Positions 41,183 to 50,300 are shown, counted from the first letter of the stretch. The stretch is DNA of 64,000 bases from Halorientalis regularis (GCF_023698535.1 NZ_JALJCL010000006.1:181032-245031), one strand, 5' to 3'. Notes: a model not told the origin generated them from the sequence alone. Numbers and translations are program-made.

Positions 41183-43087
41183 CTACGCCGACTCGTATCC
41201 CGGCAGATCGGCCAGCACCGACCCGACGTTCGCCACGGCATCGGCCAGCGCCGTGACGCCCTCTTTCCCGGTCCGGTCGGGATTGGCCAGCACGCGCACG
41301 TCCTGCTCGCCCAGCGACACGAACCCGAGGCCGAGTTTCGCGGCGGTCGCCCGCAGGCCAAGTCCCGCGTCGGCGTCACCGGCCAGCACCTTCCGGGCAG
41401 GGCTCTCGTGGGCTTTCACCGTGAGTTCGTAGCCGTCGATGGCGTCGGTCAGCTCGCGGCGGGCGGTGTCGCGTTCCTCTGCCAGCGAGTCCAGGGCGTC
41501 GTCCAGCGCCGCCCGGAGCCCGGAGTTCGTCCCGCGGTTGAGCAGGCGCAGGTCGTCGTCCACGAGGTCCGCCACGCCGTCCACGTCGTCGGGGTTGTTC
41601 TCGGGGACGAGCAGGCCCCACTCGCGGGTCCAGCCGCCCAGGTCCTCGTGGTCGGCGGCGACCTCGGGGTCACCGGCGGCGACGGCCGCGTCCGGCACGC
41701 CGTTGCGCAGACGGCGCAGGCCCTCCCGGGTCCCCAGCGAGAGGGAGCGCGGCCGGTCGAGGCGGTCGAGCAGTCGGGAGAGCGCGGGGTCGTCCTCGCC
41801 GACGGCGTAGAGCGAGGGGGCGCGGACGTCCGGCGAGAACAACTGGACCGTGACGGACTCGCCCGCCGCGAGGTACTCCGTCTCGGCGGGGACCTCGACG
41901 ATGCCGTCGGCCTCGACGAGGCTCGTCGTCGCGCCGCTGCCCTTGTCGACGGGGTAGACGAGGGTGTCGCCGTGTTCGTCTTCGACCAATCCGACGGGCA
42001 TCAGCCGCCGGCGACCCTCGGCGTAGCGTTCCTCGACGGCCATCGCGCCGTCGACGGTCGCGGCTCGTGGCTCGGGCAGGCCGGCGGCCTCGCGGATCGC
42101 AGGCGCGACGAACGTCCGGAAGATGGTGAGGGCCGAAACTGGATAGCCCGGCAGCCCGACGTACGCCGACGGCGAGTCGCCGCCGTCGAGCCGACCGATC
42201 AGCATCGGCTTGCCGGGTTTGACCGCGACGCCGTGGAGGAGGAGTTCGCCCCGCTCCTCGATCACCCGATAGATCACGTCGACGGCGGAGGCGCTGGTCG
42301 AGCCCGACGAGAGGACGAGATCGCACTCGCTCGCGGCCTCCGTGAGAATGTCCTCCATCTCTTCGTAGTCGTCGCCCGCGTGGGGGTAGAGGACCGCCTC
42401 GCCGCCGGCCTCCTCGACGGCCGTGGCGGTCGTGTAGCTGTTCACGTCGTAGATCTGGCCGGCGTCGGAGTTCAGGTCCGCGCCGGGCCGGACGAGTTCG
42501 TCACCCGTCGAGATGATGCCGACTCTGGGCTTCGCGCGGACGGGCACTTCGTCGACGCCCAGGGCCGAGAGCAGACCGATCTCGCGGGGTGTGAGTTCAG
42601 TGCCGGGGCCGAGGGTGCGCTCGCCGGCGGCCACGTCCGCGCCCGCGAGCATCACGCTGTCGCCGGGGGCGAGGGCGGTGCGGACCAGTACTGCCTCGCC
42701 ACCGTCCGCTTCGTCCGTCTTCTCCACCATCACCACCGAGTCCGCACCGGGCGGCATGACCGCGCCCGTCGAGATCTCGGCGGCGGTGCCGTCCTCGACG
42801 GTCACGTCGGGTTCCGCGCCGGCGTGGACTTCGCCAACGAGGTCGAGGCGAGCGGGGTCTGCTTCGTCCGCGCCGAAGGTGTCGCGGGCCCGGACCGCGT
42901 AGCCGTCCATCGACGCGCGGTCGAACCCGGGCACGTCCAGTTCGGCGTCGATCCGCTCGGCCAGCACGCGGCCCCGGGCCTCCCGGAGCGGGACGGTCTC
43001 GGTGCCCCCACCCAGATCCAGCGAGGCGATGGCGTCGTGGGCGTCCTCGGGCGGCGCGAGGTCGCGGAACTCCTTGCGGTCTGTCAT
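41183..43087 (-). CDS. MoeA-type molybdopterin protein with substrate-binding C-terminal domain
   Basis: 634 residues. The MoeA part covers the first about 400 residues (GFDRASMDGYAVRARDTFGA, GAVMPPGADSVVMVEKTDE, IISTGDELVRPGADLNSDAG, LLLHGVAVKPGKPMLIG). The rest resembles a periplasmic-binding / LysR-type substrate domain (TREGLRRLRNGVPDAAVAAG, VLAGDADAGLGLRATAAKLG), a fusion known in archaeal molybdate metabolism. It inserts molybdate into molybdopterin or senses molybdate/tungstate. ATG 43085-43087 sits in a perfect hairpin and was probably created by a 92-bp insertion. Paired with the MoeA gene upstream. Confidence 0.9.
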   Translation of the reverse strand: MTDRKEFRDLAPPEDAHDAIASLDLGGGTETVPLREARGRVLAERIDAELDVPGFDRASMDGYAVRARDTFGADEADPARLDLVGEVHAGAEPDVTVEDGTAAEISTGAVMPPGADSVVMVEKTDEADGGEAVLVRTALAPGDSVMLAGADVAAGERTLGPGTELTPREIGLLSALGVDEVPVRAKPRVGIISTGDELVRPGADLNSDAGQIYDVNSYTTATAVEEAGGEAVLYPHAGDDYEEMEDILTEAASECDLVLSSGSTSASAVDVIYRVIEERGELLLHGVAVKPGKPMLIGRLDGGDSPSAYVGLPGYPVSALTIFRTFVAPAIREAAGLPEPRAATVDGAMAVEERYAEGRRRLMPVGLVEDEHGDTLVYPVDKGSGATTSLVEADGIVEVPAETEYLAAGESVTVQLFSPDVRAPSLYAVGEDDPALSRLLDRLDRPRSLSLGTREGLRRLRNGVPDAAVAAGDPEVAADHEDLGGWTREWGLLVPENNPDDVDGVADLVDDDLRLLNRGTNSGLRAALDDALDSLAEERDTARRELTDAIDGYELTVKAHESPARKVLAGDADAGLGLRATAAKLGLGFVSLGEQDVRVLANPDRTGKEGVTALADAVANVGSVLADLPGYESA

Positions 43088-43179
43088 TTTCTCACCCCTG
43101 GTGAGAAAATGACGCTCGGAAGTCGCAGCCCCGCACAGCGAGCGGAGCGAGCGAGCAGGAACGCCTTCCGGTGGCTCAT
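43066..43179. repeat. Insertion/duplication of 92 bp at the second moeA start
   Basis: On the minus strand, ATGAGCCACCGGAAGG (from 43179) and ATGACAGACCGCAAGG (from 43087) share 17 of 22 bases over the 22-base segments and encode MSHRKAF and MTDRKEF. The 92 bases between hold CGGAAG...CTTCCG and GAGC-rich strings. The first copy overlaps the preceding gene stop as ATGA, the expected ancestral start; its frame now ends at TGA overlapping the new ATG. Confidence 0.75.
43085..43111. promoter_or_regulatory. Perfect 12-bp hairpin on the moeA start codon
   Basis: CATTTTCTCACC (43085-43096) pairs fully with GGTGAGAAAATG (43100-43111), loop CCT. The start codon of the fused moeA gene is the last three bases of the stem in mRNA, so the structure could control its translation; the stem also carries an ATG on the other strand. 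Confidence 0.6.
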
Positions 43180-44426
43180 GGAGACCACTCCCAGTCCTGC
43201 ACCGCGACGCGTTCACCCTCCGGAATCCCCTCGCGTTCCTCGGGGACGACGACCCAGCCGTCGGCCAGCGCGACCGAGGAGAGGACACCCGCGCCGCTCG
43301 CTCTGGTGGGAACGGCCCGCGGTACGTCCTCTGAGTCCTCGATTGCGGGACTGTCCCGGTCGAGCTGCACGCGGGCGAACGTCCGGACGCCGGGTTCGCT
43401 GGCGATCTTTCGGTCGAGGACGGCCTCGGTCTCGGGCAGCGCCGAGATGGGCATGTGCCCGGCCCACTTCGTCGCTGGGCGGAGCAACTGGAGGGCGTTG
43501 ACGATGCAGGCCACCGGATAGCCCGGGAGCATGATGACAGGGGTCTCCTCGACGACGCCGAAGCCGGCGGGGTGGCCGGGTTTGACGGCGACACCGTGGA
43601 CCAGCACCTCGCCGAGGTCGTCGACGACAGAGGGGAGGAGGTCGCGCTCGCCGACGGAGGAGCCGCCGGTGGTGACGATCATGTCCTTCGTGAGGTCGCG
43701 CTGGATGGCCGCCCGGAGCGCGTGTTCGTCGTCGGTGACGACGTTGCGGTACTCGGGGACGCCGCCCCAGCGCTCGACGTACTGGGCGACGGTCAACCCG
43801 TTAGTCTCGACGATCTCGCCCGGGGCGGGGTCGGCCTGGACGAGTTCCTCCCCGGTCGGGACGACGCCGACGGTCGGTGGCTGGTAACACTCGGTTTCAG
43901 TGACGCCGGTCGATTTCAGCAGGCCGATGTCGGAAGGGCGCAACTGGTGGCCCGGTTCGTAGAGGGGGCGCCCAGACGCAACGTCCTCGCCGGCAGGGGC
44001 GACGTTCTCTCCCTCGCCGACGGCGTCGAAGATCTCCACGTCCTCGGCGACGGTATCGGTTTGCTCGACCATCACGACCGCGTCCGCGCCGGGCGGGAGT
44101 TCGCTCCCGGTGTGGACGCGCACGGCCTCCCCGGGGACGACTTCGTCGCCGTCCTCGGCGTGGCCGCCCACTCGCAGGACGGCGGGCGAGCGGTCGCCGG
44201 CACCGAAGGTGTCCTTCGCCCGGACGGCGAACCCGTCCATGGCCGCCCGGTCGTAGTGAGGGACGGCTCGGCGGGCCGTCACTGACTCGGCGACGGTCCG
44301 GCCCGCGGCCGTCGACAGCGGGACAGTCTCGGTCCGGTCGTGGGGGGTGACCGCCTCCCGGAGTCGCTCGCGGGCCTCGGCGATCGGCGTCACGTCCTTG
44401 AAGCCCGACTCGCGTGGGTCAGTCAT
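43176..44426 (-). CDS. moeA: Molybdopterin molybdenumtransferase
   Basis: 416 residues, standard MoeA: HYDRAAMDGFAVRAKDTFGA, VRVHTGSELPPGADAVVMVE, VGVVPTGEELVQADPAPGEI, VTTGGSSVGERDLLPSVVDD, VHGVAVKPGHPAGFGVVEET and PVIMLPGYPVACIVNAL. It transfers molybdate (or tungstate) to adenylylated molybdopterin. ATG 44424-44426. Its TGA overlaps an old ATGA junction with the downstream fused moeA gene, so the two are one operon, now separated by a 92-bp insert. Confidence 0.94.
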   Translation of the reverse strand: MTDPRESGFKDVTPIAEARERLREAVTPHDRTETVPLSTAAGRTVAESVTARRAVPHYDRAAMDGFAVRAKDTFGAGDRSPAVLRVGGHAEDGDEVVPGEAVRVHTGSELPPGADAVVMVEQTDTVAEDVEIFDAVGEGENVAPAGEDVASGRPLYEPGHQLRPSDIGLLKSTGVTETECYQPPTVGVVPTGEELVQADPAPGEIVETNGLTVAQYVERWGGVPEYRNVVTDDEHALRAAIQRDLTKDMIVTTGGSSVGERDLLPSVVDDLGEVLVHGVAVKPGHPAGFGVVEETPVIMLPGYPVACIVNALQLLRPATKWAGHMPISALPETEAVLDRKIASEPGVRTFARVQLDRDSPAIEDSEDVPRAVPTRASGAGVLSSVALADGWVVVPEEREGIPEGERVAVQDWEWSP

Positions 44427-44535
44427 ACCGCTCCGTTGGGACGGGGCGGGCAAAAAGCGTCGGGCGAACGAGCGCGGGACGGAAACACGAGGCGCGACCG
44501 CGGGCTTTTTCGCCTATCAGTCCCTAGCTGTCCCC

Positions 44536-44898
44536 ATGTCAGCGCTGCGCGATGCGTTGCGGGACCTCCCCGAGACGGTGTTTGCAGACCTGCTGGAGAG
44601 CGACGACACCTATCTCCTGGTGATCGACCTGCCGGGAGCGACGGCCGAGACGGTCGACGTGCAGGTGTCCGCAGGCCGGTTGGAAATCGAGGCGCGGCGC
44701 GAGAAGGACCTCCCCACGGAGTTCCGCTACGTCGAGGAGGAACGCGCGCTCTTTCTGGACGCCGAACTCCCCTTGCCGCCGGACGCGACGGGTGCCGACG
44801 CCGAGGGCACCGTCGACCGGGGCGTCCTGGAACTCCGCCTGCCGAAGGCGGGTGCCAAGCCGGACGCGTCAATTCCCATCGCGGACGCGGACGCCTGA
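44536..44898 (+). CDS. Hsp20/alpha-crystallin family small heat-shock protein
   Basis: 120 residues. Alpha-crystallin domain with LLVIDLPGATAETVDVQVSA (first strands), RREKDLPTEFRYVEEERALF and the C-terminal VDRGVLELRLPKAGA, a G-x-L motif. It probably binds unfolded proteins under heat or salt stress. The short N-terminal arm and missing I-x-I/V tail suggest smaller oligomers. ATG 44536; the next gene starts 18 nt later and may be co-transcribed. Confidence 0.9.
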   Translation: MSALRDALRDLPETVFADLLESDDTYLLVIDLPGATAETVDVQVSAGRLEIEARREKDLPTEFRYVEEERALFLDAELPLPPDATGADAEGTVDRGVLELRLPKAGAKPDASIPIADADA

Positions 44899-44916
44899 CG
44901 CCGAGGTGGCCGCTCG

Positions 44917-46797
44917 GTGAACCTCCGCGCGTACCGACGGTTCCTCACCGTCGCACGGCAGTTTCTGCCGCTGTTGCTCGCCTACGCCCGCGACCGGAAC
45001 CGGTTCCTGCTGTTCGGCAAGTCCCGGCAGGTCTCGGCCGAACAGCGCCGCAAGCGGGCCGCAACGCTACTCGACTCCCTGCTGACGCTCGGGCCGACCT
45101 TCATCAAACTCGGCCAGCTGCTCTCGACACGGCCGGACATCCTGCCCCCCGAGTACATCGACGAATTCACCAAACTCCAGGACGAGGTGCCCCCCGCGCC
45201 GTGGGCGGAGGCCAAGCAGGTCCTCGAAGCGGAGCTGGGACCGGTCGAGGAACACTTCGAGAACTTCGACACCGACTCGATCAGCGGCGCGAGTCTCGGC
45301 CAGGTGTACTACGCCGAGACCGAGAACGGCCCCGTCGCGGTGAAGATCCGGCGGCCCGGTATCGAGGACCTCGTGGAGGCCGACCTGCGCGTCATCAGGT
45401 GGTCGGTGCCGATCATCATGCGGTTCGTGGACGAGACGCGGTCGTTCTCGCTGGAGACGCTGGCCGACGAGTTCGCCAAGACGATCCGCCAGGAGATGAA
45501 CTACGAGCGCGAGCGGCGGATGCTCGAAGAGATCAGCGAAAACTTCGCCCAAGACCAGCGGGTCCGGATTCCCGACGTGGACGAGTCCCGCTCCACGGGA
45601 CGGGTCCTCACGATGGAGTACGTTCCGGGGACGAAGATCTCGAACATCCGTGAACTCGACGATCTGGGCGTCGACCGGACCGAAATCGCCGAGACGCTCC
45701 AGCGGGTTTATCTCCAGATGATCGTCGAGGACGGCGTGTTCCACGCCGACCCCCATCCCGGAAATCTGGCCGTGCAGGAGGACGGGACCCTGGTGTTCTA
45801 CGACTTCGGCATGTCGGGGTACGTGGACGCGTTCATCCAGGAGAAGATCATCGACTTCTACATGGCCGTGGCCGAGCAGGACACCGACGCCATCCTGGAC
45901 ACGCTCATCGAGATGGGGACGCTCAGTCCGGAGGCCGACCGCGAGGTGATGGGCGACGTGATGGAACTGGCCATCGCGGACGCTCGCGGCGAAGACATCG
46001 AGCAGTACCGCGTCCAGCAGATCGTCCAGCAGGTCGAGGACACCATCTACGAGTTCCCCCTGCGCCTGCCCGCGAACCTCGCGCTGGTCCTCCGCGTGGC
46101 GACGGTCGTCGAAGGCGTCTGTGTCACGCTCGATCCCGACTTCGACTTCATCTCCGTCGCGACCGACTACCTGGGCGATCAGGGCTACGTCGAGGCCGGC
46201 ATCCGCCAGTTCGTCGAGGACCGCGCCGACGAGGTCCAGCAGGCCGCCCAATCGGCGCTGCGAACGCCGCCGAAACTGGAGCAGACGCTCGACCGGATCG
46301 AGCGCGACGACCTCCGGGTCAACGCCGACATCGAGGACTCCGATGGGTTGCTGGCGACGCTGGCGAAACGGCTGGTCTACGGGATGGTCCTCTCGGCCGG
46401 CATCGTCTCAACGGCGGTCCTGTACGCGTTCAGCACCGTCGAAGCCGCCGGCGTGGCCGGCGGGGGAACCCTGCTGGTTGCGGGCCTGCTGTACTGGTCG
46501 TTCCGGAGCAAGCGCGGCATCAGTGCCCAACCCCAGTTCACCCGCCAGAGCATGCGCGAACGGCAGGACGGACCCGGTGACGAAGAGTCGGCCGTCGGCG
46601 AGATCGGCCTCGGGGCCGGGTTCGGCCCGGATGTGGAGGAGGGCGAGGACGGTGCGGCCGGGGACGCGGACGCCGACCGTTCGAGCGGCACCACCGTCGC
46701 GGTCGAGGACGGCGGCGGTCAAAGCGAGACGGGGACCGACATCGACGTGACCGCCGCCGACGACGAGGACGAGTCCGGGGCCGGGTCCAGGTCCTGA
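44917..46797 (+). CDS. UbiB/ABC1 (AarF) atypical kinase
   Basis: 626 residues. Kinase-like motifs of the UbiB family: IKLGQLLSTRPDILPPEY (KxGQ), SGASLGQVYYAE (Ala-rich loop), VAVKIRRPG, FHADPHPGNLAV and YDFGMSG. Two membrane helices follow near 46370-46500 (GMVLSAGIVSTAVLYAF and LLVAGLLYWSF), then a long acidic C-terminal tail. These ATPases support isoprenoid-lipid or quinone biosynthesis; menaquinone or lipid handling is the likely context. GTG 44917. Confidence 0.93.
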   Translation: MNLRAYRRFLTVARQFLPLLLAYARDRNRFLLFGKSRQVSAEQRRKRAATLLDSLLTLGPTFIKLGQLLSTRPDILPPEYIDEFTKLQDEVPPAPWAEAKQVLEAELGPVEEHFENFDTDSISGASLGQVYYAETENGPVAVKIRRPGIEDLVEADLRVIRWSVPIIMRFVDETRSFSLETLADEFAKTIRQEMNYERERRMLEEISENFAQDQRVRIPDVDESRSTGRVLTMEYVPGTKISNIRELDDLGVDRTEIAETLQRVYLQMIVEDGVFHADPHPGNLAVQEDGTLVFYDFGMSGYVDAFIQEKIIDFYMAVAEQDTDAILDTLIEMGTLSPEADREVMGDVMELAIADARGEDIEQYRVQQIVQQVEDTIYEFPLRLPANLALVLRVATVVEGVCVTLDPDFDFISVATDYLGDQGYVEAGIRQFVEDRADEVQQAAQSALRTPPKLEQTLDRIERDDLRVNADIEDSDGLLATLAKRLVYGMVLSAGIVSTAVLYAFSTVEAAGVAGGGTLLVAGLLYWSFRSKRGISAQPQFTRQSMRERQDGPGDEESAVGEIGLGAGFGPDVEEGEDGAAGDADADRSSGTTVAVEDGGGQSETGTDIDVTAADDEDESGAGSRS

Positions 46798-46838
46798 TCG
46801 GCGAAAGTGCTACGGGCCGCGGCCCAGTTCTCGGTCCT

Positions 46839-47216
46839 ATGCCAGCCATCGCCGAGGGCGACGTCGTCACCTACGAGCGCACCTTCTCCGAGTCCGACGT
46901 ACGCGAGTTCGCCGACCTCTCGAACGACCGCCAGCCGCGCCACCTCGACCCCGACGATGACGGTCGGCTGATGGTCCACGGGCTCCTGACCGCGACGCTC
47001 CCGACGAAGATCGGGGGCGATAACGAGGTGCTGGCCAGTCATATGGAGTTCGACTTCCGTCGGCCGGTCTACACGGGTCAGCGGGTCCGGTGTGACGTGA
47101 CGTTCACCGAGGTCACCGAAGGTACCGACCGCGACGAGGTGCGGGCCGACATCGAGTGTACGGTCGAGGGCGAGACTGTGTTGTCCGGTGCGTTCGAGGG
47201 CGTCGTGTTACGGTGA
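46839..47216 (+). CDS. MaoC-like hot-dog dehydratase
   Basis: 125 residues. The hot-dog fold starts AEGDVVTYERTFSESDVREF, then SNDRQPRHLDPDD, with Asp and His in the expected enoyl-CoA hydratase motif, and LMVHGLLTATLPTKIGG. It probably hydrates enoyl-CoA or acts on another acyl thioester. ATG 46839. Standing between UbiB and eIF5A, with its own short upstream region. Confidence 0.85.
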   Translation: MPAIAEGDVVTYERTFSESDVREFADLSNDRQPRHLDPDDDGRLMVHGLLTATLPTKIGGDNEVLASHMEFDFRRPVYTGQRVRCDVTFTEVTEGTDRDEVRADIECTVEGETVLSGAFEGVVLR

Positions 47217-47253
47217 GAATCCGGCGCGAGCGGGACGGATCGCATCCAAACCG

Positions 47254-47259
47254 TTTATA
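47254..47259 (+). promoter_or_regulatory. TATA box of the eIF5A-agmatinase operon
   Basis: TTTATA about 28 nt before the eIF5A ATG at 47284; the clearest TATA box in this part of the window. Confidence 0.6.
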
Positions 47260-47283
47260 CTCGTACACTGAATACCGCGGGAC

Positions 47284-47667
47284 ATGGCGAGACAGCAGAC
47301 AGAGGTTCGCGAACTCGACGAGGGAAGTTACGTCATGATGGACGACACACCCTGTGAGATCGACTCCTACAGCACGGCCAAGCCGGGCAAACACGGCAGT
47401 GCGAAGGCCCGTATCGAGGGCAAGGGTGTGTTCGACGGCAAGAAGCGCAACCTCTCTCAGCCCGTCGACGCGAAGATCTGGGTCCCGATCATCGAGCGCA
47501 AACAGGGCCAGGTCGTCAACGTGGAGAGTGCCGACGTGGCACAGGTCATGGACCTGGACACCTACGACACGATTACGATGAAAGTGCCCGAGGACATCGA
47601 CCTGTCGCCCGACGACGACATCGAGTATCTCGAGTACGAGGAACAGCGCAAGATCGTCCGCAGCTAA
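47284..47667 (+). CDS. Translation initiation factor 5A (aIF5A)
   Basis: 127 residues. The hypusination loop [12 protein letters not shown] places the modified lysine as Lys36. The SH3-like domain is followed by an OB-fold ([20 protein letters not shown], then [15 protein letters not shown]). It helps peptide-bond formation at stalled sites such as proline runs. Its TAA overlaps the ATG of the agmatinase gene (TAATG), and deoxyhypusine synthase is about 4.6 kb downstream, so the modification genes cluster. Confidence 0.96.
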   Translation: MARQQTEVRELDEGSYVMMDDTPCEIDSYSTAKPGKHGSAKARIEGKGVFDGKKRNLSQPVDAKIWVPIIERKQGQVVNVESADVAQVMDLDTYDTITMKVPEDIDLSPDDDIEYLEYEEQRKIVRS

Positions 47668-48578
47668 TGTTTCCCGGCGCGCGGGCCCACCGGGACTCCA
47701 CCGCCGGAATGCGTTCCGGCGAACCCTCAGTCGCTGCCGCTCCCGGGAACACCGCTGGAACGGATTCCAGCGAGCCCCCGGTCGCCGACGCTCCCGGGAA
47801 TGCCGCATACGTCGTCGTCGGCGCACCGCTCGACGCCTCGACGACGTTCCAGCCCGGCACCCGGTTCGGCCCGCGCCGCGTTCGCCACTTCGCCGAATCC
47901 TTCGACGACTACGATCACCACACCGACCAGCACTTTACCGACCTCGACGTAGCTGACCACGGCAACATCGGTCCGACAGACGACACCGAAGAGTATCTGG
48001 ACTTTCTGCGGGGCACGCTCGAAGACGTACGCGAGGAGGGCGCGATTCCCGTAACTATCGGCGGCGAACACACCGTCACCGTCGCGGGCGTCCGCGCCGT
48101 CGATCCGGACGTCTTCGTCTGTCTCGACGCGCATCTCGACCTCCGAGAATCCTACGCAAACAACCCGCTGAGTCACGCGACCGTCACCCACCACGCCCTG
48201 TCGGTGGCCGACGAGGCCATCGTGCTGGGGGCACGCACCGGGAGCGAGACCGAGTGGGACCGTGCCAGCGAGGCCGACGTGACGGTCGTCCCGCCGGCCG
48301 AGGTGGCCGACTGGGAGCCACCGGCGGCCGTGCGGGCGGACCGGACCTACCTGAGCGTGGACATCGACGCGGCCGATCCCGGGTTCGCGCCGGGGACGGG
48401 CACGCTCGAACCGTTCGGCCTCGAACCCCGCGAGATGCACGACGCGGTGCGGGCGGTCGCGCCCCACGCCGACGGGTTCGACGTAGTGGAGGTCAACGAC
48501 GGCGACGACGGACAGGCGGCGACGCTGGCGGCGAAGCTCCTGCGCGCGTTCGTCTTCGCTCACGCCGCCGGCGAGTGA
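47667..48578 (+). CDS. speB: Agmatinase (ureohydrolase) with tandem 17-residue insert
   Basis: 303 residues. Metal-binding motifs of the ureohydrolase family: VTIGGEHTVT, CLDAHLDLRE and SVDIDAADPGFAPGTG, with EVND near the end. It cleaves agmatine to putrescine and urea, or the equivalent step on modified eIF5A. Residues near 12-45 hold two 17-residue repeats (TAGMRSGEPSVAAAPGN and TAGTDSSEPPVADAPGN) absent from normal agmatinases, before the family start AAYVVVGAPLDA. ATG 47667-47669 is coupled to eIF5A. Confidence 0.92.
   Translation: MFPGARAHRDSTAGMRSGEPSVAAAPGNTAGTDSSEPPVADAPGNAAYVVVGAPLDASTTFQPGTRFGPRRVRHFAESFDDYDHHTDQHFTDLDVADHGNIGPTDDTEEYLDFLRGTLEDVREEGAIPVTIGGEHTVTVAGVRAVDPDVFVCLDAHLDLRESYANNPLSHATVTHHALSVADEAIVLGARTGSETEWDRASEADVTVVPPAEVADWEPPAAVRADRTYLSVDIDAADPGFAPGTGTLEPFGLEPREMHDAVRAVAPHADGFDVVEVNDGDDGQAATLAAKLLRAFVFAHAAGE
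47701..47802 (+). repeat. Two 51-bp tandem units with covarying hairpins in speB
   Basis: Units at 47701-47751 and 47752-47802. Each begins with a hairpin: CGCCGGAA...TTCCGGCG and CGCTGGAA...TTCCAGCG. The changes C-to-T and G-to-A on the two arms keep pairing. Both end CTCCCGGGAA. The length equals the 51-bp insertion in the HAD gene at 40958. Confidence 0.85.
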
Positions 48579-48600
48579 TCGACGGCGTCCCGGCACGTAG

Positions 48601-48607
48601 CTTTTAG
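48601..48607 (+). promoter_or_regulatory. TATA-like box of the acidic zinc-ribbon gene
   Basis: CTTTTAG centred about 29 nt before the ATG at 48633. Confidence 0.45.
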
Positions 48608-48632
48608 ACGGTGGCGCGAGTGGGTCCCGAGC

Positions 48633-49517
48633 ATGTCCGAATTCGCGTCGTGTTACTTCTGCGGCACAGCGCTTGACGCACAGATCGAGCCCTATCCAGT
48701 GATCCCCGAGGACGCCGGGACCGACGACCGGCCGACCGTCGACCTCTGCCCGGTCTGTCGCCGGAAGCTCTCGAAGGTGCTGGACGTGGCGCTCTCGGCC
48801 GCCGACGACGCGGAGGTCGCCGCCACGCCGCTGGCTGCTGGGCCCGACCCGTCGCCACTGGAAGCCGACCACGAAGACCCGACGGCCGGTCTGGGGAGCG
48901 AGGACGAGGAACCCGCCTACGCCGTCGAACCCAGCGGCGAGGCGACGGCAGTCGAAGACACAGCGGCGGCCGAAGACGACGGGGATGCGGACGACGAGGG
49001 CGACGTGGACAGCGCAGACGGTGACGGCGGGGAAGCCGACGCAGTCAGTGGGACCGACCAGGCCGAAGACGGAGCCGCCGTGACGAATGCCGAAGCGCCG
49101 GAAACAGAGAACGAGTCGGCGGACGGGAGGAGCGACGACGATTCCGCGAGTGTCGAGTCGGCGGCCGAGACGGCCGAGGCGGACGATGCGGTCGCCAACG
49201 GCGAGGAACCCGGGAGGGCGACCGACGACGGGGGCGAAGCCGAAGAGCCAGGGGCGAACGACCACACCGAAGTCGACGATGGGGAGACAGCGGAGAGTGA
49301 GTCCGACAAACCAGCGATCCTCTCGACGCCCGCGGCCCAGAAGATCATCAAACTGCTCCAGAACCGCGATTTCCCGGTCGAGCGCGGGGAGATCGAGGTT
49401 GTCGCCTCGAACGCGTACGAGATCCCCCAGCAGGACTGTGACGATGTGATCGAGGCGCTGGTCAGTGAGGGGTACGTCGGCGAGCGCAAGGGGGAACTGG
49501 TCAGGCCCGAGGAGTGA
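48633..49517 (+). CDS. Zinc-ribbon protein with long acidic linker and wHTH-like C-terminus
   Basis: 294 residues. Cys7, Cys10, Cys39 and Cys42 form a zinc ribbon (CYFC...CPVC). A very acidic, Ala/Glu/Asp-rich low-complexity region (about 55-220) follows, then a conserved C-terminal 70 residues (AAQKIIKLLQNRDFPVERGE, then VIEALVSEGYVGERKGELV) that look like a winged helix. It may link a nucleic-acid-binding end to a zinc end; role unknown. ATG 48633. Confidence 0.78.
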   Translation: MSEFASCYFCGTALDAQIEPYPVIPEDAGTDDRPTVDLCPVCRRKLSKVLDVALSAADDAEVAATPLAAGPDPSPLEADHEDPTAGLGSEDEEPAYAVEPSGEATAVEDTAAAEDDGDADDEGDVDSADGDGGEADAVSGTDQAEDGAAVTNAEAPETENESADGRSDDDSASVESAAETAEADDAVANGEEPGRATDDGGEAEEPGANDHTEVDDGETAESESDKPAILSTPAAQKIIKLLQNRDFPVERGEIEVVASNAYEIPQQDCDDVIEALVSEGYVGERKGELVRPEE

Positions 49518-49628
49518 GGGAAGTGCTGCTGAATACAGAGGATGCGTTCGGCATAACTTCCGGAGCCGATCACTGACTCGACCCATCGGCCGGAACAAAT
49601 TTGTCGCTCGTCGGGGAATGGTAATGCA

Positions 49629-50300
49629 ATGCGGCTCGTTGCTCATCGCGGCTTCGACGAGCAATACTCCGCGAACACCGTTGCAGCCATCGAAGGTGCG
49701 GTTCCACACGCGGATATGGTCGAACTCGATATTCGCCGGTGTGCGTCGGGTGAACTCGTGGTCGCACACAACGCGCTCGTGGATATCGGTCTCGACGGCG
49801 TCGACCAGGTGGACGAGTTGACCGCGTCCGAGCTCGCCGCGCTCGACGCCCACGACGGCGAAGGGATCCAGACCCTCGGTACCGTCCTCGACTCGATCCC
49901 CGCCGACGTGGGTGTCAATCTCGAGCTGAAGGACCCGGAAATCACCGACCAGGCGCTCTCGATGGCCGAATCGACACCACACGAGGTCATCATCTCGTCG
50001 TTCGACCCCGAGGCGCTCCGCGGTGTCCACCCCGAAGGGAGTACGAACGTCGAACTGGCCTACGTGCTCGGACTGACACCGAACGACGACCTCGCGGTCG
50101 CGAGGGAGCTCGACTGTGCGTTCGTCCACCCGAACGCGTGGCTGTGTCTGCTGACCGGCGTCGTCGCCGACGCCCACGAGGCGGGACTGGCGGTCAACGC
50201 GTGGACCGTCGACTCCAGCCCCGGTGCCTGGGCGCTCACACGGCGTGGCGTCGACGGACTCATCGCGAGTTCCCCCCACGTGACGGGCTGGATCGAATGA
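49629..50300 (+). CDS. Glycerophosphodiester phosphodiesterase
   Basis: 223 residues, GDPD TIM barrel. Catalytic His6 with Arg7-Gly8 (VAHRGF), Glu32 and Asp34 in MVELDIRR, His47 in LVVAHN, then VNLELKDPE and the C-terminal AVNAWTVDS. It hydrolyses glycerophosphodiesters, or here possibly archaeal glycerophospho-lipid head groups. ATG 49629; codon use is slightly less GC-rich than in the neighbours. Confidence 0.92.
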   Translation: MRLVAHRGFDEQYSANTVAAIEGAVPHADMVELDIRRCASGELVVAHNALVDIGLDGVDQVDELTASELAALDAHDGEGIQTLGTVLDSIPADVGVNLELKDPEITDQALSMAESTPHEVIISSFDPEALRGVHPEGSTNVELAYVLGLTPNDDLAVARELDCAFVHPNAWLCLLTGVVADAHEAGLAVNAWTVDSSPGAWALTRRGVDGLIASSPHVTGWIE

